From positions 387,859 to 451,858 of the forward strand of contig DEXE01000007.1 in the NCBI GenBank assembly GCA_002363955.1: DNA of 64,000 nucleotides. The letters are read 5' to 3'. A program made the position numbers and the translations under genes. Origin of the DNA: Methylophaga sp. UBA3192. Lineage in GTDB: Bacteria; Pseudomonadota; Gammaproteobacteria; Nitrosococcales; Methylophagaceae. This document shows, one piece after another, positions 35,990 through 45,195 of this stretch. The notes beneath the pieces were generated by a model. It did no database searches, was not told the DNA's origin, and worked only from the letters and a program-made list of their open reading frames with translations. Within the stretch, counting starts at the first letter, position 1. Each line of letters begins with the position of its first letter.

Positions 35990-37625
35990 GCTCCTTGAAT
36001 GGATCTACGCCAATCCGGCGTACAGTCGCGAGGAAACTCTCATCTTCATAGCGTAAATCGATATAGGCATCCAGTAAGTGCGCTACCGTATCGACCACCT
36101 CATCTTTTGGAATAGCCCGACCAAGACGCTCACCAAGCGAAGCATCAGCCTCGGAACTGCCGCCCAGAGTAAATTGATACCACTCCTCACCTTTTTTATC
36201 GACGCCCAGAATACCGATATGCCCGACGCTCTGATGGGCACAGCCATTCATACAGCCTGAAAATTTGATTTTGATATCGCCCAGATCATGCAGGTAATCC
36301 AAATCATCGAACCGTTGGGCAATACCTTTGGATAATGGGATGGATGTGGCATTGGCCAGACCACAGTAATCCAGACCGGGACAGCAGATAATATCTGTCA
36401 GGGTATTGATATTAGGTGTGGCCAGATTTTCTGCATTCAAACGTAACCACAGGGCATACAAATCCGCTTGTTTTACATCGGTATAAACCAGGTTTTGTGT
36501 ATGGGTGGAGCGCACTTCGCCAAAACTGAATTCATCCGCCAGGTCTGCGACGACTTCAAGCTGTTCAGAGGTAATATCCCCAGGTGCCTGGCCCGGTTTT
36601 TTCAACGAAACATAGACTGCACGGTAGCCTGAAACTTTATGGTCCGCAGTATTTTGCTTGACCCAAAGTGCAAATTCCTTGTCCTGTGCTAACAGATCCG
36701 CATAACTGCTGTCTGAATCAGCTGCATCCAATTCATAAGCAGGCTCGGTGAAATACTGTTTTACCCGTTCGACTTCTTTTTTATCCAGTTTCAACTGGTC
36801 ACGGATATGTACCCACTCCGCTTCAACCAGTTCACGGATATGGTTGATACCGTGTTCACGAACGGTAATTTTGATACGTGCTTTATATTTGTTATCACGG
36901 CGACCCAAACGGTTATAGACACGCAGAATCGCTTCAAGATAGGACAACAAATCCTGTTTTTCCAGGAAAGGACGAATCTGTTCACCAATGATTGGGGTAC
37001 GACCCAAACCACCACCCACCAGCACTTCAAAACCGACGTCACCTTCGTGATTTTTCACCAGATGCAAGCCGATATCATGCAACTTGGTTGCCGCGCGATC
37101 TTCATGGGATCCCACAACGGCAATTTTGAATTTGCGTGGTAAGTAGGCAAATTCCGGATGGAATGTTGACCACTGACGAATGATCTCAGCCCAGGGCCGT
37201 GGGTCTTCAATTTCATTGGCATTAACACCAGCCAGCTGATCTGAAGTGGTGTTACGAATGCAGTTACCACTGCTTTGAATCGCATGCATTTGCACGCTGG
37301 CCAATTCGGCCAGAATATCCGGTACATCCTCCAGTTTGGGCCAGTTCATTTGGAAATTCTGCCGCGTGGTGAAATGGACAAAACCTTTATCGTACCGACG
37401 TGCAACTTCAGCAATTTTACGAACCTGGCGGGATGACATCATCCCGTAAGGTACTGCAACACGGAGCATCGGCGCATGGATCTGAATGTATAAGCCATTC
37501 ATCAGCCGCAGTGGGCGGAATTGTTCTTCAGTTAATTCACCAGCAAGGAAACGACGTGTCTGATCACGGAATTGCGCTACTCGCTGATCAATCATCGTTT
37601 GATCATACTTATCGTATTGATACAT
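35967..37625 (-). CDS. cysI: Sulfite reductase hemoprotein (nitrite/sulfite reductase family)
   Basis: Reduces sulfite to sulfide with a coupled siroheme and [4Fe-4S] cluster. The 552-residue product has two ferredoxin-like half domains (RVAVPYGMMSSRQVRKIAEV near residue 55) and the cluster ligands Cys415 and Cys421 in CCPGLDYCGLA plus Cys458 and Cys462 in SGCMNGCAHQ. No flavoprotein subunit gene (cysJ) is adjacent, so ferredoxin or another donor is likely. The DUF934 gene and the cysDNH locus in this window support assimilatory sulfite reduction over nitrite reduction. Confidence 0.9.
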   Translation of the reverse strand: MYQYDKYDQTMIDQRVAQFRDQTRRFLAGELTEEQFRPLRLMNGLYIQIHAPMLRVAVPYGMMSSRQVRKIAEVARRYDKGFVHFTTRQNFQMNWPKLEDVPDILAELASVQMHAIQSSGNCIRNTTSDQLAGVNANEIEDPRPWAEIIRQWSTFHPEFAYLPRKFKIAVVGSHEDRAATKLHDIGLHLVKNHEGDVGFEVLVGGGLGRTPIIGEQIRPFLEKQDLLSYLEAILRVYNRLGRRDNKYKARIKITVREHGINHIRELVEAEWVHIRDQLKLDKKEVERVKQYFTEPAYELDAADSDSSYADLLAQDKEFALWVKQNTADHKVSGYRAVYVSLKKPGQAPGDITSEQLEVVADLADEFSFGEVRSTHTQNLVYTDVKQADLYALWLRLNAENLATPNINTLTDIICCPGLDYCGLANATSIPLSKGIAQRFDDLDYLHDLGDIKIKFSGCMNGCAHQSVGHIGILGVDKKGEEWYQFTLGGSSEADASLGERLGRAIPKDEVVDTVAHLLDAYIDLRYEDESFLATVRRIGVDPFKERVYAADH

Positions 37626-37902
37626 TTATGGTCTCTAAACGGTTTCAATGGAACCGCATATTATAACGATGACGGCTTATAACAGGAAATTATAAATGGC
37701 TATATCAATATTATTAAACACTTAAAAATCTGTCTAAAGCTCATTAAATCCAGTCGCTATTTCATCAACAGGAATCTGCGGATGAAATGCCTCAGAACTT
37801 CTGCAGACACGGAATTCGCGGCAACCGGCATCGTCCTCAGCTAACTAACAATAATTATTATGTGAAGATGTCACATGATTTGAAATATGCCATATTACGC
37901 AA
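37626..37902. other. Divergent control region between cysI and glcD
   Basis: No gene seen. It must hold promoters for both directions. A small CGGTT/AACCG hairpin lies near 37640, and an A/T-rich tract with a TATTATAA element near 37660 could be the cysI -10 region. Close to glcD is the ATGTGA-N5-TCACAT dyad listed separately. Confidence 0.5.
37860..37876. promoter_or_regulatory. Perfect dyad ATGTGA-N5-TCACAT upstream of glcD
   Basis: Perfect six-base inverted repeat with a five-base spacer, 27 bases before the glcD ATG. It resembles a CRP-type site but has a five-base rather than a six-base spacer, so a different regulator is possible. No regulator gene is adjacent. Confidence 0.45.
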
Positions 37903-39357
37903 ATGAAAAAAATGCAATTAATTGCAGCGTTGCAAGCCATTCTGCCGGAATCAGCGATTCTTTCCAGCAAAGAATCCCAAAAACCTTTTGAATGCGATGG
38001 ACTATCTGCTTATCGGCAATTACCTTTATTGACGGTATTGCCGGATACCATTGAGCAAATTCAGGCTATCTGTAAGCTCTGTAACCAGCAGCAGATTCCT
38101 CTGGTTGCCCGTGGCGCAGGTACCGGATTATCTGGCGGCGCACTGCCTCATGAAGAAGGTATTCTGCTCAATCTGGCCAAGTTCAATCAAATTTTATCAA
38201 TAGATATTCCAAACCGCAGTGTCCGGGTGCAACCCGGCGTGCGTAACCTGGCAATTTCAGAAGCAGTGGCCCAGTACGGTTTGTATTACGCCCCGGATCC
38301 ATCCTCACAGATTGCCTGTACTATCGGAGGCAATGTCGCCGAAAATTCCGGTGGCGTACATTGCCTGAAATATGGTTTAACGGTGCATAACATTCTGGAG
38401 CTCAAAGTAGTCATGGCTGATGGGGAACTGCTCACCATCGGTTCACAGGCTTATGACAGTGCGGGTTTTGACTTACTGGCGCTAATGACGGGTTCGGAGG
38501 GGTTACTGGGTATTATTGTTGAAGTCACGGTAAAGCTGTTGCCTAAACCTGAACGTACCCAAGTGATCCTGGCCGCCTTTGATGATGTAGCCAAAGCCGG
38601 CCGCGCCGTTGCCGATATTATTGCCGCAGGGATTATTCCGGCGGGTCTGGAAATGATGGACAAACTGGCCATTCAGGCTGCTGAAGCCTTTGTTCATGCA
38701 GGCTATCCACTGGAGGCTGAAGCCATCTTACTATGTGAAATTGATGGCAATAATGAAGAAGTTTCAGAGCATATTATGAAGGTTCATCACGTTCTGGAAA
38801 ACAGTGATCCGATCAGCTTTGCGACGGCAGAGTCTGAGCAGCAGCGGAATTTGTTCTGGGCCGGACGCAAAGCGGCATTTCCTGCGGTTGGTCGACTTTC
38901 ACCGGATTATTACTGTATGGATGGCACCATTCCCAAACAACATTTAGCTGCAGTGCTGCAGGAAATTCAGCGCTTATCCAGACATCACGAATTGGCGGTC
39001 GCTAATGTATTTCATGCGGGGGATGGCAATTTGCATCCATTGATTCTTTATGATGCTAATAACGCTGGGGAATTGGTTAAAGCAGAACATTTCGGTGCAG
39101 ATATACTTAAATTGTGCGTTCAGGCAGGTGGCAGTATTACCGGCGAGCACGGCGTTGGCATCGAAAAAATCGATCAGATGTGCAATCAATTTGCTACGGA
39201 TGAACTGGCACAGTTTCATTCGGTAAAAGCAGCCTTTGATCCGCAGGGTATTCTGAATCCGGGAAAAGCTGTCCCGACCCTGCATCGCTGTGCTGAACTG
39301 GGCGCAATGCATGTGCATCATGGTGAGCTTCCCCATCCGGAATTAGAGCGTTTCTGA
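37903..39357 (+). CDS. glcD: Glycolate oxidase subunit GlcD
   Basis: FAD-binding catalytic subunit that oxidises glycolate to glyoxylate (D-lactate dehydrogenase is the close alternative). The 484-residue product has the VAO/PCMH FAD domain with RGAGTGLSGGALP (about residues 69-81), DPSSQIACTIGGNVAENSGG (core CTIGGNVAENSGG), MTGSEGLLGII, and the C-terminal VFHAGDGNLHPLILYD and SITGEHGVGIEK motifs. It starts the glcDEF operon; the start has no clear ribosome site. Confidence 0.94.
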   Translation: MKKMQLIAALQAILPESAILSSKESQKPFECDGLSAYRQLPLLTVLPDTIEQIQAICKLCNQQQIPLVARGAGTGLSGGALPHEEGILLNLAKFNQILSIDIPNRSVRVQPGVRNLAISEAVAQYGLYYAPDPSSQIACTIGGNVAENSGGVHCLKYGLTVHNILELKVVMADGELLTIGSQAYDSAGFDLLALMTGSEGLLGIIVEVTVKLLPKPERTQVILAAFDDVAKAGRAVADIIAAGIIPAGLEMMDKLAIQAAEAFVHAGYPLEAEAILLCEIDGNNEEVSEHIMKVHHVLENSDPISFATAESEQQRNLFWAGRKAAFPAVGRLSPDYYCMDGTIPKQHLAAVLQEIQRLSRHHELAVANVFHAGDGNLHPLILYDANNAGELVKAEHFGADILKLCVQAGGSITGEHGVGIEKIDQMCNQFATDELAQFHSVKAAFDPQGILNPGKAVPTLHRCAELGAMHVHHGELPHPELERF

Positions 39358-40412
39358 TGGCAGATATAAGTAAAACTATTCAACAGCAGATATTAACGGC
39401 CGTTGAAACTCAACAGCCAGTTAATCTTCGAGGTGGAAATACCAAGTCATTTCTGTATCACGCAAAACCTGGCGAAACGTTGTCATTGCAAGCACATCAA
39501 GGCATCGTAAATTACCAACCAACCGAGTTGGTTGTTACCGCTTATGCCGGGACTAAACTCAATGACTTGCAGAGTACACTGGCAGAACACAATCAACGCC
39601 TGCCATTTGACCCACCGCATTTCGGCGACGATGCCACGCTGGGTGGCGCCATCGCGACGGGATTATCAGGTTCCATCAGGCCGTTCACCGGCAGCGCCCG
39701 TGATTATGTGCTTGGTTGCCGGATCATCAATGGCAAAGGCCAGATAATGCAGTTTGGCGGACAGGTGATGAAAAATGTAGCGGGCTATGATGTCTCAAGA
39801 CTCATGGTCGGAGCCATGGGCAGTTTAGGTGTATTACTGGAAATCAGTCTTAAAGTTCTGCCGATTCCCGCCAGCGAATGCTATCTATCACAGTCGCGCG
39901 ATACGCAGGATGCATTACGAATGATGCAAACGCTGGCTGCGCAAAATCTGCCACTCTCAGGACTGGCTTATGATGGTAAAGCTGTGCATATTCGGCTGGC
40001 AGGCGCTGAAGCCGCTGTACGTGCAGCCCGACAGAAGCTCGGTGGTGAACATCATAAGGCGGATGTGTTCTGGACTCTGGTCAATGAACAACAACATCGT
40101 TTCTTTGATGGTGAAATACCTTTATGGAGAGTTTCAGTACCACCCGCCACAGTCAATTTACCCATTTCAGGTAAACAGCTAGTCGATTGGGCAGGCGGTT
40201 TGCGCTGGGTGAAAACCGATGAAAGTGCTGAAAAAATCTTCACATTAGCTGCCCGCCATCATGGCCATGCGCAACTGTTTCGTACCGCAAAATTAACAGA
40301 AATACGTCGGCAACCATTAAACAGTGGCTTAAAACGATTGCATCAACAATTGAAACAAAGCTTTGATCCGCACGGTATATTCAACCGCGGCCAGCTTTAT
40401 CCAGAGTTTTAA
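39357..40412 (+). CDS. glcE: Glycolate oxidase FAD-binding subunit GlcE
   Basis: Second FAD-domain subunit of glycolate oxidase. The 351-residue product has a shortened FAD domain (NLRGGNTKSF, DPPHFGDDATLGGAIATGLSG (core DDATLGGAIATGLSG), KNVAGYDVSRLMVGAMGSLG (core NVAGYDVSRLMVGAMG)) and ends SFDPHGIFNRGQLYP. Start overlaps the glcD stop by one base (TGATG). Confidence 0.94.
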   Translation: MADISKTIQQQILTAVETQQPVNLRGGNTKSFLYHAKPGETLSLQAHQGIVNYQPTELVVTAYAGTKLNDLQSTLAEHNQRLPFDPPHFGDDATLGGAIATGLSGSIRPFTGSARDYVLGCRIINGKGQIMQFGGQVMKNVAGYDVSRLMVGAMGSLGVLLEISLKVLPIPASECYLSQSRDTQDALRMMQTLAAQNLPLSGLAYDGKAVHIRLAGAEAAVRAARQKLGGEHHKADVFWTLVNEQQHRFFDGEIPLWRVSVPPATVNLPISGKQLVDWAGGLRWVKTDESAEKIFTLAARHHGHAQLFRTAKLTEIRRQPLNSGLKRLHQQLKQSFDPHGIFNRGQLYPEF

Positions 40413-40414
40413 TT

Positions 40415-41635
40415 ATGCAAACCAGACTCGCAGCAAAATACGCCAATACTGAAAAAGGCCTGACTGCTGAATCGATTATCCGCAACTGTGTGCATTGTGG
40501 ATTTTGCAATGCTACCTGCCCTACCTATCAGTTACTGGGTGATGAGCGCGATGGTCCTCGTGGCCGAATTTACCTGATAAAACAGGTGTTTGAGGGGGTA
40601 TCGCCAACACGAGAAACACAAGTTCATCTGGATCAATGTCTCACCTGTCGCGCCTGTGAATCAACCTGCCCTTCAGGAGTGGAGTTTGCCAAGTTGGCGG
40701 ATATTGGTCGCATGGAAGTGGACACATTGGTCAACAGACCTTTTGTAGATCGCCTGATAAGAAAATTATTGCTTCAGACTGTACCTTATCCCGCCACATT
40801 TCGCCCATTGTTAAAGACGGCCAATCTGTTCAAACCACTACTCCCACAAAGCGTAAAAGCCAGATTAATACCTGTACAAAAAACCAGACCGCTCATCCAG
40901 CAAACTCACCAACGCTTTATGCTGGTTTTAGCCGGTTGTGTGCAATCGGTCAGTAGTCCGAATACCAATCAGGCCGCAGCAAACGTTTTAGATAAACTGC
41001 AGATTAGTCTGCTGGAAGCACCCAAAGCGGGTTGCTGTGGTGCATTGGCACAGCATCTGTCCGCGGAAGAAAAAGCATCCAATCAAATGAAACAGAATAT
41101 TGATGCCTGGTGGCCGTTTATTGAACATGGCTGTGAAGCGATAGTGATGACCGCCAGTGGTTGCGGAAGTACAGTAAAAGACTATGGCTATTTGCTGCGA
41201 AATGACAAAGTCTATGCAGAAAAAGCTGCCAAAGTCAGCGAACTCAGCAAAGATATCGCTGAAGTGATTGCTGCTGAAGATTTATCTGTATGGCAAAATC
41301 TGGGTGTTGGCAGCACTATTGCGTTTCAATCTCCCTGTTCGTTACAGCATGGGCAGCAACTAACAGGACTCGTGGAAACGATTTTGCAACAACTTGGATT
41401 CACCACTCCGGTTATCAATGATGCACATATCTGCTGCGGCTCAGCAGGCAGTTATTCGTTATTGCAGCCCAAATTATCTCAATCGTTACGTTTACAGAAA
41501 TTGTCGGCTTTGGAAGCATCACAACCGGATAAAATTGTTACGGCCAATATTGGTTGTCAGCTATACCTTTCAACACCGAGTCGTCCTGTGAATCATTGGA
41601 TTGAAATGCTTGCGGAGCGAATTGAACATGGCTAA
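40415..41635 (+). CDS. glcF: Glycolate oxidase iron-sulfur subunit GlcF
   Basis: Electron-transfer subunit of 406 residues. Two [4Fe-4S] motifs are present: CVHCGFCNATCP (about residues 24-35) and CLTCRACESTCP (about residues 75-86). Two cysteine-rich CCG domains follow: KAGCCGAL around residue 208 and HICCGSAGSYS around residue 347. Completes glcDEF; glcC, glcG and glcB are not in the window. Confidence 0.95.
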   Translation: MQTRLAAKYANTEKGLTAESIIRNCVHCGFCNATCPTYQLLGDERDGPRGRIYLIKQVFEGVSPTRETQVHLDQCLTCRACESTCPSGVEFAKLADIGRMEVDTLVNRPFVDRLIRKLLLQTVPYPATFRPLLKTANLFKPLLPQSVKARLIPVQKTRPLIQQTHQRFMLVLAGCVQSVSSPNTNQAAANVLDKLQISLLEAPKAGCCGALAQHLSAEEKASNQMKQNIDAWWPFIEHGCEAIVMTASGCGSTVKDYGYLLRNDKVYAEKAAKVSELSKDIAEVIAAEDLSVWQNLGVGSTIAFQSPCSLQHGQQLTGLVETILQQLGFTTPVINDAHICCGSAGSYSLLQPKLSQSLRLQKLSALEASQPDKIVTANIGCQLYLSTPSRPVNHWIEMLAERIEHG

Positions 41636-42071
41636 TACAAAACGTATGAAACAGCGTATCTGGATCCTGTTCGGCTTTGCCATTTTGATCTTTCTGGGAA
41701 GCTTTTATGAGCCTGAGCCACAACGTAATCAAATCTCTCCTGCTGGAAGTGTTGAACAATTATTTGAACAGCGGCAAAGTGATGTTCAAATCGAGGTGGC
41801 CGGAACCGTTACCAGGCTGTTAGCAGATGATAATAAAGGCAGTCGTCATCAACGGTTTGTTATTGAACTGGCCAGCGGGCAGACCTTATTAATCGTTCAC
41901 AATATCGATTTGGCACCCAGAATTAATGAGATTAAAGAAGGCGATGATGTCCGTGTTTATGGTGAATATATCTGGAATGATAAAGGTGGCTTAATCCACT
42001 GGACGCATCATGATCCAGCCAACCGTCATCCTCATGGCTGGATAAGGCATCAGGGCAGACTCTATCAGTAA
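41628..42071 (+). CDS. DUF3465-like periplasmic or membrane-anchored protein
   Basis: 147 residues from ATG 41628, which overlaps the glcF stop and follows a GGAG ribosome site; an upstream start inside glcF is unlikely. It has one N-terminal hydrophobic segment (about residues 13-29, IWILFGFAILIFLGSFY) and a small OB-like domain with QRFVIELASGQTLLIVHNID, VYGEYIWNDKGGLIHWTHHD (core YIWNDKGGLIHWTHHDP) and HGWIRHQGRLY, a pattern I associate with DUF3465. Function unknown; no sign of a role in glycolate oxidation beyond the shared transcript. Confidence 0.72.
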   Translation: MANTKRMKQRIWILFGFAILIFLGSFYEPEPQRNQISPAGSVEQLFEQRQSDVQIEVAGTVTRLLADDNKGSRHQRFVIELASGQTLLIVHNIDLAPRINEIKEGDDVRVYGEYIWNDKGGLIHWTHHDPANRHPHGWIRHQGRLYQ

Positions 42072-42114
42072 TGCTGTTGATGAGAGAGATATTTCAACTC
42101 AGGCTGATACGGTT

Positions 42115-42651
42115 ATGAAAGATAAACTCACACTGCAACCCGCATCCAGCTTTCCACCCATCGTTGGCCATGAACCACGGATTTTGATTCTCGGTTCCAT
42201 GCCTGGTATTGAATCATTAAAACAACAACGTTATTACGCCCATCCACGCAATGCTTTCTGGCCAATCATAACGTCATTTTTTGGGCAATCTGTTAAGTTG
42301 GACTACCCACAACGCTGTGATTTATTAATACAAAAACGGATTGCCGTATGGGATGTATTGAAAAGCTGCCGCCGCCCGGGAAGTCTGGATCAGCATATTG
42401 AAACGGAATCGATGGTTGCCAATGATTTTGTGGAGTTACTGCAGCGTCATCCGTCAATAAGACAGATCTTTTTTAATGGTGGCAAAGCGGAACAGGTATT
42501 CAAACGTTATGTAATAAAACAGTTGGAAGCCGCCGACATATTATTAAACTACCAAAGGCTACCCTCAACCAGCCCGGCGCATGCCGCTATGAAATTTGAA
42601 ACCAAACAACAGCTCTGGCATCAAGCGTTATCAGCGCCACCAATCGGATGA
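42115..42651 (+). CDS. DNA-deoxyinosine glycosylase (UDG superfamily, HDG type)
   Basis: Base-excision enzyme of the hypoxanthine-DNA glycosylase branch of the uracil-DNA glycosylase superfamily. The 178-residue product has motif I ILGSMPGIESL, the AHPRNAFWPI segment (Asn in the active-site pocket) and the C-terminal motif LPSTSPAHAAM. Some members are annotated as G/T mismatch (Mug-like) enzymes; the HPRNAFW and LPSTSPAHA motifs favour deoxyinosine as substrate. Confidence 0.87.
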   Translation: MKDKLTLQPASSFPPIVGHEPRILILGSMPGIESLKQQRYYAHPRNAFWPIITSFFGQSVKLDYPQRCDLLIQKRIAVWDVLKSCRRPGSLDQHIETESMVANDFVELLQRHPSIRQIFFNGGKAEQVFKRYVIKQLEAADILLNYQRLPSTSPAHAAMKFETKQQLWHQALSAPPIG

Positions 42652-43398
42652 GACTGTTGCCAAAGACTCAAAACTTGGTTTGGCAAAATAAAATCCCTGA
42701 AACAACTCAATCCCCATCTCCTGTAAAACATAAAGTTCATCTGCAGATTCGATACCTTCGGCTATCACGGTAATATCCAAATCATTACAGAAAGCGATGA
42801 TGCCTCGCGTAATGGACTGCCTGACTTTATCATTATGGATATTGCGTATTAACGCCATATCCAATTTTACTAAATCAGTCTGCATATTTGCCAGCAGGTT
42901 CAACCCCGCATAGCCAGCCCCAAAATCATCTATGGCAGTTGAAAATCCCTGCTGCTGATAAGACTGAATAATGTCCTGCAAGTGAACATGGTCAGTAATC
43001 TGCTCACCTTCAGTCACTTCGAAAATAATGCGTTCAATCGGGAAGTTATAGATTTCAGCAGCCTCGAGTGTCGTCCTGATACACAACTCAGGTTTGTACA
43101 CTGCATTGGGCATAAAGTTGATGCTGAGTTTAGAATCGATGTTAAGTTCTGCAGCAAGTTTAATCGCTTTAACCCGACAGGCCTGATCAAAACGATAGCG
43201 GTTACTCTGATTTACATTATCAAAAACATGGGCCGCACCTTGCCCATCCACCCCCCGAACAAGTGCTTCCTGCGCATACACCGTTCGGCTGTTTGTATTC
43301 ACAATCGGCTGGAAAGCCATGGAAAAATCAAATCCAAGTAAACCGCTGTTGAAACACTCGCCACAACCAATCTTTCTAAAATCTGCTTGTTCTTTCAT
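42631..43398 (-). CDS. EAL-domain c-di-GMP phosphodiesterase
   Basis: 255-residue protein that is almost entirely an EAL domain (about residues 22-250). The signature is EAL at 44-46 (AQEALVRG), and the metal and substrate residues are all present: Asn94 (SINFMP), Glu127/Glu130 (FEVTEGE), the DDFGAGY loop (Asp157, Asp158), Lys178 and Glu214 (AEGIE). It should therefore be active, hydrolysing c-di-GMP. An N-terminal GCGEC pair (Cys12, Cys15) could bind metal or sense redox. Its 3' end overlaps the glycosylase gene by 21 bases, convergently. Confidence 0.9.
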   Translation of the reverse strand: MKEQADFRKIGCGECFNSGLLGFDFSMAFQPIVNTNSRTVYAQEALVRGVDGQGAAHVFDNVNQSNRYRFDQACRVKAIKLAAELNIDSKLSINFMPNAVYKPELCIRTTLEAAEIYNFPIERIIFEVTEGEQITDHVHLQDIIQSYQQQGFSTAIDDFGAGYAGLNLLANMQTDLVKLDMALIRNIHNDKVRQSITRGIIAFCNDLDITVIAEGIESADELYVLQEMGIELFQGFYFAKPSFESLATVSSDWWR

Positions 43399-43615
43399 TA
43401 TTCACCATCCCGGTTTCGCAGAATGTAACCTAAATCATTGTCCGCTACTCAAACCGGTTCACATAATTCGCTAAATTTTTAAAATTTACCCTAACAGCTT
43501 TCAATAAGATGACAAAACAGCAGTATTGCCTCAATAACATAAAGCAAAGCATTCACAAGATTTAATGAAATAAGAATGGAATCTCGAAAAGTTATCGAGT
43601 GAAAACCGGATGGTA

Positions 43616-43647
43616 AAATCAGGCCGCGAACACGGCCTGATTTATTT
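43616..43647 (-). terminator. Intrinsic terminator after cysN
   Basis: Perfect 11-bp stem AAATCAGGCCG (43616-43626) / CGGCCTGATTT (43633-43643) with a six-base loop, just past the cysN stop on the minus strand. The A-rich side gives the T tract in that direction. The remaining 43399-43615 holds no gene that I can see. Confidence 0.85.
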
Positions 43648-43651
43648 AGAT

Positions 43652-45079
43652 TTACTTCAGTAAATCACTGATATCCTTAGCATCCCAATGAGGGAAATGT
43701 TTTCGGATTAATGCATTTAATTCGACTTCAAATGCAGAAACATGAGTTGTTGTATCTTCATTTATCATACCGGTAATCGCTTCGGTAATCATGCCCGCAC
43801 CAATGGTGACATTAGTCAGACGATCAATCACGATAAAAGCACCGGTAGTGCGATTACGCTTATAAGCATCAAACACAACTGGTTTATTTAATGAAAATTC
43901 ACATAAACCGATTTCGTTCAGTTTCAGTTCTGTCACAACGTTATGGGCCAATGTATTCACATCAACCTGATGATCAACCTGAGTCATTACACCTGTACTG
44001 TCAGAAACGCCAACCTTGATGTTGTATTGTTTGTTTGCCACCAGCGGTTGCTCTGTCATCCATACCACCATGGCTTTAAAACGGCTGGACACATGTGGCT
44101 GATGATCCCGATGCACAATCATATCGCCACGGCTTACATCCACTTCATCCTGCAGGGTAACGGTTATCGATTCACCCGGAACGGCATGATCCAGCTCACC
44201 ATCATAGGTTACCAGTGCTTTGACTTTGCTTTCTTTGCCTGAAGGCAAAACGGTAATTTCATCCCCCGGCTTCAGAATACCCGCAGATAATGTGCCGCAG
44301 TAGCCGCGGAAATTCAGGTTCGGGCGGTTAACGTATTGCACCGGGAAACGGGCGTCTTCGGTATTGGCATCCTTCCCAATCTCGATGTTTTCCAACAGCT
44401 CCATCATTGTGCTGCCCTGATACCAGGGCATGTTTTCACTTCTGTTCACCACATTATCGCCGTTCAAGGCAGACATCGGTACAAAGTGAATATCTTCGAT
44501 TTCCAGTTCACGGGCAAATTCGCTGTAGGCTTTACGAATATCATTAAAGACCTGTTCGCTGAAATCCATCAAATCCATTTTATTAATGGCAACAATAATG
44601 TGCTTGATACCCAGTAATGAAGCAATAAAACTATGGCGGCGGGTTTGTGTCTGCATTCCGTAACGAGCATCAATCAGAATAACCGCCAGCTGACAGGTTG
44701 ATGCACCGGTGGCCATGTTACGGGTGTACTGTTCATGACCTGGCGTATCAGCAATGATAAATTTACGTTTGGTGGTGGAGAAATAACGATACGCTACGTC
44801 AATGGTAATACCCTGCTCACGTTCCGCCTGCAACCCATCAACCAGTAACGCCAGATCCACCTGATTTCCTGTGGTTCCGGATTTCACACTATCGCGGGTC
44901 ACCGCTTCCAACTGATCTTCATAGATCATTTTGGAATCATGTAACAGTCGTCCAATCAGCGTACTTTTTCCATCATCCACATTACCGCAGGTCAGAAAAC
45001 GCAGCAGTTCCTTGTTTTCGTGTTGCTTGAGATAGGCTTCGATATCGGTCGCAATCAGCGCATCAGTTTCGTATGTCAT
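43652..45079 (-). CDS. cysN: Sulfate adenylyltransferase subunit 1 (GTPase)
   Basis: GTPase subunit of ATP sulfurylase; GTP hydrolysis drives APS formation by CysD. The 475-residue product has the P-loop GNVDDGKSTL, DTPGHEQYTRNM, NKMDLMD and EF-Tu-like beta-barrel domains. There is no C-terminal CysC (APS kinase) domain. This agrees with an APS-reducing pathway. It follows cysD after a 116-base gap in which I see nothing. Confidence 0.96.
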   Translation of the reverse strand: MTYETDALIATDIEAYLKQHENKELLRFLTCGNVDDGKSTLIGRLLHDSKMIYEDQLEAVTRDSVKSGTTGNQVDLALLVDGLQAEREQGITIDVAYRYFSTTKRKFIIADTPGHEQYTRNMATGASTCQLAVILIDARYGMQTQTRRHSFIASLLGIKHIIVAINKMDLMDFSEQVFNDIRKAYSEFARELEIEDIHFVPMSALNGDNVVNRSENMPWYQGSTMMELLENIEIGKDANTEDARFPVQYVNRPNLNFRGYCGTLSAGILKPGDEITVLPSGKESKVKALVTYDGELDHAVPGESITVTLQDEVDVSRGDMIVHRDHQPHVSSRFKAMVVWMTEQPLVANKQYNIKVGVSDSTGVMTQVDHQVDVNTLAHNVVTELKLNEIGLCEFSLNKPVVFDAYKRNRTTGAFIVIDRLTNVTIGAGMITEAITGMINEDTTTHVSAFEVELNALIRKHFPHWDAKDISDLLK

Positions 45080-45195
45080 GTTGAGTGCCTGGTTTAATTA
45101 TCTTTAACGGGTCAAGATGCCCAGCAATTTGAGCATCGTATTCAATTCTTTTTGCTGCCGGATGAGAGATTTGAATCACGCTCTCGTCCTGAATT

